A DNA stretch of 33,911 nucleotides, taken from NCBI GenBank assembly GCA_943704425.1, contig CALSCP010001624.1, forward strand, positions 2,283 through 36,193, given 5' to 3'. Under the pieces are notes generated by a model that saw only the letters and a program-made list of their open reading frames with translations, had not been told where the DNA came from and made no database searches. The position numbers and the translations under genes were made by a program. This document shows positions 1 to 8,825 of this stretch, piece by piece. The number at the start of each line of letters is the position of its first letter. The first letter of the stretch is position 1. This stretch comes from Ministeria vibrans ATCC 50519 (Eukaryota; Opisthokonta; Filasterea).

Positions 1-215
1 AAGGAGGAAGAAAGAAACAAAGTGATAGAGAGAGAAAGGAGGGAGAAAGAAACAAAGTGATAGAGAGAGAGAAAGGAGGGAGAAAGAAACAAAGTGATAG
101 AGAGAGAGAAAGGAGGGAGAAAGAAACAAAGTGATAGAGAGAAAAGGGAGGAGAAAAAAAACAGAGTAATAGAGAGAGATGGGAAAAGAAACACAGTGGT
201 GGAGAGAGATGATTT
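1..215. repeat. GA-rich minisatellite (about 37-39-base unit)
   Basis: Four to five degenerate head-to-tail copies of a purine-rich unit whose core reads AAAGAAACAAAGTGATAGAG. Copies become more divergent toward base 200. It lies in what should be an intron or the 3' part of the minus-strand aldehyde dehydrogenase gene, whose last visible exon ends at 375. No coding sequence is visible from 1 to 374. Related single copies occur elsewhere in the window, for example near 31252. Confidence 0.85.
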
Positions 216-374
216 GATGTAAGTGGGGAGAGGATTATCTGAGTACCAATCGCAATTTTTTGTCCTTCAATAAGTCCTAAAAACAAAAAAACAACAAAAA
301 TCAGAATAAAACCAGAAGCAAACAAGAGAGACACACATATACACACAACTCGACATACACACCACAGTGCGTAC

Positions 375-1860
375 CAGTGACACGGGCAAAGTGACGGGCA
401 TTGACAATGCGACCATAGTCATCGCTCGCCTGTGCGTTCTCTGTAAAGTACTCCTTCAAGGCACTCTCAATTGCGGGAATCAGCTGCTCTTGCTTTTGCG
501 CACTGCACATCACATAGTCAGGCGCAATGCACGTCTGAAAAAGAAGAAAATACAACAGTGTACAGAGCAAAGGTTAATTTTGAAGAGTGAACCACACACA
601 CACACACGCACACTAAAAAGCCCACTAAGAAGAGTGAGAGGACCGCAGACAGAGACACACACACAGAGAAACACAGATAGGCAATGATACATACATACCT
701 GTCCGGCGTTGATGAAGCGACCCCACGCAATGCGTCGGGCGGCAATGGTTGTGTCTGCGTCGTCAAGCACAATGCACGGGCTCTTTCCGCCCAGCTCCAG
801 CGTCACCGGCGTCAGGTGCTTGGCCGCCGCCGCCATGACAATCCGCCCTACCACTCCCGAACCCGTGTACAGAATATGGTCAAACTTCTCTTCAAGCAAC
901 AGTTTAGTCTCTGGTGCTCCACCTAAAACACACAAACACGCACAGAGTCAGCTTAAGTATGGAAACTTGAATATTGTTTTCTTTTCTTTGCACCGTTGAC
1001 GACACCAACGGCATTCTTCGGGAAGAACTTGGGGATGAGGTGAGTAATGAGCGCAGCCGTGTGAGGCGACAGTTCGCTGGGCTTGATCACGGCTGCGTTG
1101 CCGGCCGCAAATGCACTGCACAAACCCACCAGAGTCAGCTGCAGCGGGTAGTTCCACGCTCCAATGATGAGAATGACACCCAGTGGTTCATGCTTGATGA
1201 ACACGCTACGCAACGGACAACGGCAAGGTCAGTCAGTCAGTCAGTCAAAAAAAAGAAAAAAAAAAGCAGCAATGCAATGGACATGACATGTACTCTATAA
1301 TATACTTATTACCGGTCAAACTTGTTCGCGATCGGCACACTGACTTTCTCGGGGGCCATCCACTCGTCGAGCGAGTTGAGGGCTTCGGCGCACTCCGAAC
1401 GAATCATCTCAACCTCCATCATGATCGACTCCGTCTTGGGCTTGTGCAAGTCCGCCCTGTTCAGTGGGAGAGTGAGAGAGTGGGAGAGAAAACGCACACA
1501 CAGAGAAAAAAAAAAAACACGGTTGAATCAGTGCGTTTCGCTCCGTCTCCGCAGCGTCTCTTACTTCAAAGCATTGCAGAGATCCTCTTCGTGCTCAACG
1601 GTGAGTCGGTGGAGCGCCTCGAGCTGCGTGCGACGCCACTTGACCTCTTTGGTTTGATGCGATGCAAAATACTCGTGAACGCCGGCGACAATCTGGAGGG
1701 GAAGAGGTGCATGCGTGAGACAGGCGGCCAGCACATGTCAGGTGGGGCGTGGGAGACGCGTGGTGGGAATGGTGGACGAAAAGGGGTTCAGAGTAAAAAC
1801 AGCGACAAAAACCCGTACGCCGCCAATGTCCATCAGAGGAGTGGGAGAGAATCCTTTCAT
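375..1860 (-). CDS. Class-3 (fatty/aromatic) aldehyde dehydrogenase, 3' end missing
   Basis: NAD(P)-dependent oxidation of aldehydes to carboxylic acids. Exons in transcript order: 1860-1819, 1692-1565, 1456-1313, 1205-994, 922-699, 534-375; about 303 residues are visible. The N-terminal helical region ([17 protein letters not shown]), the [10 protein letters not shown] segment, the coenzyme-site [20 protein letters not shown] and the ELGGKSP motif are typical of the ALDH3 family. The general-base Glu is residue 218. The catalytic Cys is residue 252 in GQTC, which spans an intron. Their 34-residue spacing equals that of ALDH3A2. The start ATG at 1860 gives 14 residues before the conserved N-terminal helix. 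The C-terminal third, including any membrane anchor that would separate an ALDH3A2-like from a soluble enzyme, lies beyond base 1. The next intron must cover at least bases 1-374. Confidence 0.92.
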
Positions 1861-2068
1861 ATCAGCTGTTAGGGTTGAAAATAAGGAGAGAGTCTAAATA
1901 TTAAATATTTTATTGAAAAATGAAAAATGGAAAAAGAAATTAATTTGAACTTGAATAACAAATTTTTCTCAACAACTCAATAAAGAAATGTGCTGAGTGT
2001 TGTTTAGCAGTACGGCACTCAGAATAGCGAGAGATGAGCGAGACACTTTGGGATTGTTCTCTTCCGCA
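1861..2068. promoter_or_regulatory. Divergent intergenic region
   Basis: 208 AT-rich bases between the aldehyde dehydrogenase start (minus) and the putative small gene (plus). It contains A/T runs and a TTAAATATTTTATT stretch. No coding sequence is visible; it probably holds both promoters if the small gene is real. Confidence 0.35.
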
Positions 2069-2441
2069 ATGTTCGCTCTCTTTCTAGTTGGATACGGTCT
2101 CTTCCGCTGCATCACCTACCCGTGCCGGTCCAGGGACGCCGAGCCCCACCCTGGGTTTGCGTGCAACGGCGGAGCCTGCTCGGCGAGCGCTCCAATGACG
2201 AAAGAGCCTTCAAAAGCGCCACTGCTCGAAAAGAGCCCTCCCCCGCCCGACCACGCACCCCCGGCGTACTCCAGCGATGCGCCAACATCGTAAAGGGCTG
2301 TTGGTGGAAGGTACGTCGCCAGTTGGAGCACGTTTGAACGCATTTCACGTATGGGCTCACTTTGTGGTGTATTATTATGTGTGGTGTATTGCTATGTGTT
2401 TGTGTAGGAAGGAAGAAGACAAGAAATGGCGATACGCTTGA
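2069..2441 (+). CDS. Putative small single-pass membrane protein with PPxY motif
   Basis: Proposed exons 2069-2289 and 2408-2441 (84 residues). The ATG is followed by a hydrophobic stretch (MFALFLVGYGLF), then CITYPC and a cysteine/proline-rich tail with PPPPDHAPPAYSS. PPAY is a class-I WW ligand or HECT E3 recruiting motif. Without splicing the frame stops at 2293. Splicing at TC/GTAAAG to TGTGTAG/G extends it by 11 residues to KEEDKKWRYA. The layout resembles small WBP1/VOPP1/Shisa-like adaptors, but no homology is claimed. It could instead be non-coding or a fragment of a longer gene; the only support is an open frame of sensible composition. Confidence 0.35.
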
Positions 2442-2573
2442 TGAAGCTTGTGACCAAAACCGACCCGAGAGGACTCCCGGTGGTTGTGAGTGGATGAACT
2501 CAATGCTGTTTGAAAATGTACCATTGTTTTTTGTTGATCTTTCTTCTCAAGACATGACTTTGTGTTTCAGTCT

Positions 2574-4310
2574 TTATTCTTCTCTCTCCTGTAACTCTTG
2601 TCGCTGCCTCTCAATAATAGCGAGTTGCTCATCAAGACGTCTCTCCAATTCGGTTACTTCGACACGCCGAAGTCGCTCTGACTCGACGAGTTGCCCCTGA
2701 CAACGCCCGAGCGCTGTGCGACACCTCGCGAGCGTCTCCGTGTTCGTTTGTTTCTTCTCTCCGTCCTCATCCTTATTCCGCGTGTCCCGTCGCACCTGTG
2801 CCTCCGCCTCACTTGCTCGCACTCGCTCCACACGCACACACTCCCTCAGGCGCTCCACCTCCGCCTGCATCCCTTTCCGCGTCGCACGCACACTTCTCTC
2901 CCGCGCCACTTCCATCAGTGCCATCTCGCGCGTCCGCGCTTTCTCCACCTGCGCCACTGTCTCCTCTGCTGCATTTGCCTTTCTCTGTTCCACCGCCATC
3001 TCCCTCTGCATCTTCTCCAGTGCCTCCTCGGCCTCCCTCACGCGCCTTCGCATCGTCTCTGTCTCGTCAACCAGTCGCCCCCGTTCTGTCTCCCACTCTT
3101 TCTCGCGCCCCTCCATTCGCTCTCGCACTGCCTTCAGTTCACTGCCAAGCGTCTCCTGTCGTGCCTGCGCCTCATTCTTTAAACTCTGCACTTCACGTGC
3201 GTGTGCGTCGCTCAGTCGTTGCATGGTCGTCCGTAGTGTCTCCATGTGTCGTCGATCCTCTTCATTTTTTGCCACCAGTCGCTCTACCTCCCCCACATCC
3301 ACTCGCTCCTTTAGCTGGCCCACATCCCGCTTGCACATCTCCACCGCCTTCCGCAGTGCCTCTCCCGTCTCCTCTCGCTCCCTCTCCGCCTCCACCACCT
3401 CCTCCCGCAGCGCGCACTCTAGCTCACGTGCATCCGTCAGATCCTGTCCCATTCGCCCCAACTGCTCCTCCAGCTCTCGCACGCGCAACTGCGCCTCACC
3501 CAGCTCAATCCTCTGCGCACTCATTTCACTGCTCATTTGTGCCAAGCGTTCCTCGTCAAGCGTCGTTCTCGTTGCATTCTCCTTTTCACTCTGTCTCGCC
3601 AACTACATGATTTGCATAAAAGACAAAGAGAAATCGGGTGTCAGAGTGTAAGGAACTAGTCTTAGTGTGAGGGACTTTTTTTGTTATTATTACTTCTTGT
3701 TCAAGAGTTGTGACTGCGACGGTGAGCGAGACACAACGCATTTCGCTTTGACTCAGCTGTTGCCGCATCAGATCGACGCTCGCTGCAAGATTGTGATTCA
3801 TCTCTCGAAGACGCTCCTCCTCGTCCGTGTTGCGTCGTTTGCGCGGGGTTGCCAAGCGCTCGGAGAGAGCACGAGCGGAGGAGAGCGTCTCAATGATCTG
3901 ATGCATCGACGAAGATGTCTCCGCCTTCTTCGGCGCAGTCTCTTTCTCTCGAACAGTCGTGTTTATGCACACATTTGGGAGTGTTTCATCTTTCAATGCG
4001 GCGCGTTTCTTCGCAGAAGGCACCTGTGTGTCAGTGGCGAGTCAGATTGAATTCAAAAATATTCAAATTCGTATTACGGGTTTCGTTTTTGCCTTTTGAG
4101 GTCCCACGTTTGCTACTGAGGATGTAGGACGCGAGTTGAACACAACAGTACGTGCTGTGGCTGCTCGGCGCCTGGGTAGAGTACAAGACGAGAGGCATTA
4201 GATCTGTCAGTCATTGACAGCAATATCTAATGTTACCCTTGCGGAACTCGCCCAAGCGCGACAGGCGCTGAGATCGTTGGGCCGGTGTATTTTGAAGGAT
4301 TTGAATTCAT
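2574..4310 (-). CDS. Long coiled-coil protein (about 508 residues)
   Basis: Exons: 4310-4237, 4171-4078, 4023-3694, 3602-2574; all junctions are GT-AG and in phase. Residues 1-130 are low-complexity and basic (RRAATARTVVF, PSAKKRAAL, ATPRKRRNTDEEE). From about residue 135 to the end the protein is one almost uninterrupted heptad-rich coiled coil dominated by Glu, Arg, Gln and Ala, with cores such as MRQQLSQSEMRCVSLTVAV and REEVVEAEREREETGEALRK. No globular domain or catalytic motif is visible. Such proteins are usually cytoskeletal, centrosomal or Golgi-tether components; I do not recognise a family. It shares a 112-base divergent promoter with the GH76 gene. The high GC and strong codon bias create a long mirror ORF on the plus strand that is not real. 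Confidence 0.8.
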
Positions 4311-4422
4311 AAGTGTGTGGTACGGTGGTATTATCTGTTAACTGTTAACTGTTAACCTGACAAATCTGTGCGTGTGTGTGAAATGTGAATAATATTCATT
4401 GATATTACATTAGACACTTTCA
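4311..4422. promoter_or_regulatory. Bidirectional promoter with three CTGTTAA repeats
   Basis: 112 bases separate the start codons of the coiled-coil gene (minus) and the GH76 gene (plus). At 4335-4355 there are three perfect head-to-tail copies of CTGTTAA, giving repeated TAACTG/GTTAAC. TAACTG matches the known Myb consensus YAAC(G/T)G. A (GT)n patch follows. Confidence 0.5.
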
Positions 4423-5671
4423 ATGATCATCCTTGTCGTTCTCGCCGCAGCCTCACTCAGCACTGCTGCATCACTGTCGTGCGCTTCAACACCATTGTCT
4501 GCGTCCGACTATGCATGTGTTGCGGTGGATGTGCTGCAGCAGCGGTGGTGGGAGCCGATTCCGGCCAAGTGGAAAGGTGTTTGGGTGCAGTGCTCCTCTC
4601 TGCCCTTGTCTTGACGCTTTTGTCTCTGCTAGACACGGGATTCTGGAACTGTGGCAACAGCCTTGAAGTCGTGTGTAATTTTTGTCTCTACGAAAATCGC
4701 ACTGGTAAGAAGAAAAAAAGACCGAAGTGAACTTTTGTGTTCCTTCTTTGACCGTTTCCCTTTGTAGACCTCCTGGAGGAAATCAACGCCGTTCACGAGC
4801 GCCGGCCGGCCGATGTGGTTGAAGCATTTGCCAACGGGAGCTGGGACGACTCGCAGTGGTGGGTGCTGGCCTATCTGCGAGGCTATGAGCTGACTGGGAA
4901 GGACTCCTTTCTGCGCGACGCAAAAACGGTCCGCTGAATTTCTCCTCTTCTCTTGTGCCTTGTTGATTGGTTCGCATACTTATTTAGGTCTTTGATCATG
5001 TGTGGGAGAAAGCTTGGGACACGGGTACGTGTGGTGGCGGAATGTGGTGGTCAAGCAAGAACAGCTACAAGAATGCCATAACAAACGAACTGGCGATTAT
5101 GTCGGCAGCCAAACTGTACCGTCTGACCAACGAGAGTGTCTACCAACAACGCGCATGGACCGCCTGGAGATGGTTTGAGCAGAGTGGCATGATCAATGGC
5201 GATTCGCTTATCAACGACGGACTGGACGCGCACTGCAAGAACAATGGTGGCAACACTTGGACGTACAATCAAGGAGTGATTCTAGGCGGTCTCGCAGAGC
5301 TCTCTGTGATCTACAAGAACTCAACACTGGTGCACATTGCAAGTGACATTGCTGCAGCAGTCCAAGCGCACCTCACCACGCCAGAGGGTATTCTGCACGA
5401 GCCCAATTACACGGGCGGTCGTGACGGAGAGCAGTTCAAAGGCATTTACGTGCGCTATTTGCACTACATGAGTAAGTTGGTCCCGTCCGACATGCCACAA
5501 CAGCCCACATGGCGCAACTTCTTGCGCACACAAAGCACAGCAGTGTGGACACACGCACGCAACACGACCACAAATTGCTTTGGGGTGCTTTGGGAAGGAC
5601 CACCCAGTGCCTCTCCGCCTGCACCCACACCGCAGACTTCGGCCATTGATGCATTCCTCAGTGCTCTTTAA
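4423..5671 (+). CDS. Secreted GH76-family glycoside hydrolase (alpha-1,6-mannanase-like)
   Basis: Exons 4423-4576, 4633-4704, 4768-4928, 4988-5671 (356 residues). A signal peptide is evident (MIILVVLAAASLSTAASLSC). The mature part fits the (alpha/alpha)6-barrel GH76 family: WWEPIPAKWKDTGFWNCGNS near the N-terminus, then GGGMWWSSKNSYKNAITNEL, INDGLD (Asp206/Asp209) and TWTYNQGVILGG, the last being a hallmark of the family. GH76 members hydrolyse or transglycosylate alpha-1,6-mannan, as bacterial mannanases or fungal Dcw1/Dfg5. There is no hydrophobic C-terminal GPI signal, so a secreted or lysosomal enzyme used on food microbes or the cell's own wall is likelier than a GPI-anchored Dfg5 type. 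Intron 3 uses an unusual GTCCGC donor. Which acidic residues are catalytic is inferred, not shown. Confidence 0.88.
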
Positions 5672-5833
5672 GCTTATTGGGGGAGTCTTTGTGTATCTGT
5701 TGTGTGTGTGCGTTTTCTGACCTGTCGCTGTGTGTGGTTGTGCGTTAATTTCGATTAGACTAGACACAGTGTATTATTGTACACTTCTTTTTTGATTGGT
5801 TCTTCAGTGTGTGTGTGTGTGTGAGTGTGTGTG
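5672..5833. other. Convergent 3' intergenic region
   Basis: 162 bases between the GH76 stop and the ERO1 stop, rich in (TG)n (5806-5834). It must hold both 3' ends. No further gene is visible. Confidence 0.5.
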
Positions 5834-6193
5834 TCACTTTAGAAAGGGATAGAGGGACCCTTTTCGGCCGTCATCCACTGCCTCCTATGCAAAAAAAAAT
5901 CATGAAACCCAAAGAATGTACAAAGTGTGAGTTCTGGGGACATAGTTGCACTTCACTGTACCTGAGTAAGTGTTCTAAACTGTTGTAAGGTGCGCAGCGA
6001 CTCTGACAACTGACCAAGAGCGTTAAAAATGGACACCACCTCAGTGCGTCTGAGGTTGAGCAAACGGTTGTACACTCGTGCATTCACATGCGGGTCAATT
6101 CCCTTGTGTTGCATTGCCGAGTCCGCAAAGAGGATTTTGAGTGCTGTTGCGACCCCTTGCGCTTGAAGTTTGCCCCACATTTTGCACTGTACG

Positions 6194-6265
<72 letters not shown>

Positions 6266-7951
6266 GAGTCAGAATAAGAAAGAGACAAAAAAAAACAGAG
6301 AAATAAGAGTGAGCAATAAATGCAATAGACGTACCTTTGTACAACCAACACAGTCCATGATGCGAGTGATGTTCTTAAACCGATCGCGAAACTCGCGTCT
6401 CAGCGTCTCGGCCGTCTCTCGATCCCCATGTGCAAACAGACGATACTCGTCAAAGGTACCTGGACAGCTCTCCGCGACCGCAAGTACATCCTGACACACA
6501 AACCAGTGTGAAACGCAAATTGATACTATCACTCATTCACCCTCAAACGCACTCAAAACGCGCATACTCATCACTCACACACCACATTCTCATTCTCAAC
6601 ATATTTCACACAGGGACTCATTATTACAAAAACGACTCTTTCTCTCTCTCTCTATCACTTCGTTTTGTTTTCTTCCTCCATTCTCCCTCTCTTTCTCACT
6701 TTGCTTTTACCTGCAAAAGCGCACTGGTCTTCTGGTCCTCCTCCGAGTCACCGGTGAAGAACTGGTACCGTTTCCACACGGGATTCGCCTTGATGATCGC
6801 CCGCAACACCAGTGCGTACAGTGTGTAAATGTTCTTCACCCAAGTCGGTCCTTCTCCGTGTGTCTACAAAAGAAAAAACTCAAATTTTAGACGCACGCTT
6901 TGTGTCTTTCTTCTTTGACCTTTGTAGGACCAAAGCGCTCGAGAAACAGATTCAGATTGGGGCCCCACGAGTCAGTCGTGCGGTCGTAGTGCTGTGCGCA
7001 TGAGTGGACGTTGATGGACGCGTGCATGCCTGAGATGATGCGGTAGAAGATGCGCTTCTCAACGCACATTTCGGGAAGCACTGTGCTCATGGCGACGTAA
7101 GGGTTCTCGGCGGTGCGTTTGCGCTGAATAATGTCGCTCACGTTGAAGCAGTTCTCTTTGTAGATTGCCATCCAGATCGTTTGAGCGCTTCCGCCCGCAT
7201 AGCCCGTGAACCGTTCTGGGTTCTTGCGCAGATCGACGTAGCGCAGACCCGTTGAAGGGTTCACAAAGGCCGTGGTGCTGGACGTCTCTTCGCTCTCCTG
7301 GTCCAACTCGCAGTATGTATCGTCTTCGCTCTCGTCGTGCGCACGCCATTCGTTCACCATGCGTCCTTCGTCGTCCGTCAGGTGCGTCACATCGAGTTCC
7401 CCCAACTCTTTGGCTCTCTGGAACGCATCGCAATTGTCTCTGAGGGTCTCGGCGTGCTCCGCCTTGAACGCATCGGGGATCTCGTCGGATGCACAACTCT
7501 GCACTTCGCACCCTTTCGCAAGGCATTTCGCGTCGTGACGCCAGTACGGACAGGGTCGGTCAAGATTGACCTGAGCCACACGCAACAGCAAAGGGATCAG
7601 TGCCACAGGCTCAGCACGCATACAGTCTCTCGCGTACCTGGTACAGTCGAAAGTACATCCGATGAAGCAGCTCGTCGAGACGCGGGCCCAGCCGCTCGGC
7701 GTTGAGTCGTTCGAGTGTCATATAGTCACAGCAACAGTCGTCAATGGTTCCTGCAATGTGCACACACAATCACACACCGCTCAGCCACTTCCCCCCTCCC
7801 CGCTGCCCACTCGCTTACCGCTGATCGAACAAAAACACTTGTCTCGCTCCACATCCGCATTCTCATACGCAGGCGGGCCCTCGCTAGGCGGTGAGCCCCG
7901 CGCAAAAGGAGCGAGTGCCACGAAGGCAAATAGAATAATACCCAATCGCAT
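5834..7951 (-). CDS. ERO1: Endoplasmic reticulum oxidoreductin 1 (ERO1)
   Basis: FAD-dependent thiol oxidase that reoxidises protein disulfide isomerase in the ER lumen and passes electrons to O2. Exons: 7951-7819, 7750-7638, 7570-6920, 6863-6711, 6490-6335, 6186-5962, 5884-5834 (493 residues). The signal peptide is [20 protein letters not shown]-terminal cysteines ([16 protein letters not shown]) and RPCPYW match the family. The shuttle disulfide is CEVQSC (Cys103/Cys108). The active-site CxxCxxC is Cys397, Cys400 and Cys403 in [16 protein letters not shown], with the last Cys on the next exon. [15 protein letters not shown] and [12 protein letters not shown] are FAD-domain motifs. An ATG at 8056 is in frame but would bury the signal peptide, so 7951 is preferred. 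The last 17-residue exon is supported only by splice sites. Confidence 0.95.
6199..6260. repeat. (GT)n microsatellite in ERO1 intron 5
   Basis: An uninterrupted run of about 31 GT dinucleotides; on the gene strand it is a (CA)n tract ending about 12 bases before the 3' splice site of ERO1 intron 5, where a polypyrimidine tract would normally sit. Confidence 0.95.
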
Positions 7952-8142
7952 GGCGGACCGATCGATTTCTGAGATGCCGGCACGTCCAGCAAGAAGTGTC
8001 AAAAACACACGGTATTTGATCACACACCGGTGCGTGTCTTCTTCAGGGTAAGGCAAACGTTAAAAGAAGTGTCAATTTCAATTATCAAAGTCAAATTATT
8101 ATCATCTTAATCAATTGATTATTTGTTTCCCTTGCTTGTGGC
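7952..8142. promoter_or_regulatory. Divergent promoter region, ERO1 / LRR gene
   Basis: 191 bases between the ERO1 start (minus) and the LRR gene start (plus). The part near the LRR gene is AT-rich and holds a perfect 12-base palindrome, AATCAATTGATT, at 8109-8120. No experimentally defined element is recognisable. Confidence 0.4.
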
Positions 8143-8587
8143 ATGGGTCAAACCGGAAGCACCCCTGAGGACATCCTTAAGGCGGTCGAGGCTGATGTGC
8201 ATCGTGGTCAGTTGAAACTTTCGTAAGTTCAAAAACTCTCTCTTTCCCTTCTGTCCTTCACTCGTTCGCCGCCACACCCCAACTACGCCCCCTCTCTACT
8301 TCCCCTTGCTCTTCCTTGCCAGCCCCTTTCGCGCGTTTGGCTCTCACGTCGTTTCCTCCACTTTTTTTTTTTTTTTTCTACTTCGTCATCTTTGTCGATC
8401 CTCACTCGTCTCATCGCGACACGCCGCCTCTCCCACACCAATGCATGCGCTTCAGCACTTCATTTTTCCATGATCTCATTCCGCTCTCGCCTCTCGCCTC
8501 TTCCTGTTTTCCCCGTTTTGTGTGTAACAAAATCGGGTTTCTAAAAAAAAACTCATCGATCGTCACACACACACACACACACACACA

Positions 8588-8628
<41 letters not shown>

Positions 8629-8768
8629 GCCCTCGTCTTTCCTGCATCCTCTCTCCGCAGCGGCTACCTACTTCAAGCGGTGCCTGTTCGGGTCTACGAA
8701 CTCGACCGTCTTACGTACATTGATCTCAGCTGTAACATGCTGACAAAAGGTAATAATGATCATTGTTA

Positions 8769-8825
<57 letters not shown>

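Noticed and set aside
2716-3651. 311-codon Ser/Arg-rich plus-strand frame
   Set aside because: Antisense shadow of the coiled-coil gene, produced by its biased Glu/Arg codons; it crosses the real intron-exon boundary.
6084-6344. Open frames through the (GT)n tract (His-Thr or Cys-Val repeats)
   Set aside because: Dinucleotide repeat translates open in several frames; it is intron 5 of ERO1.
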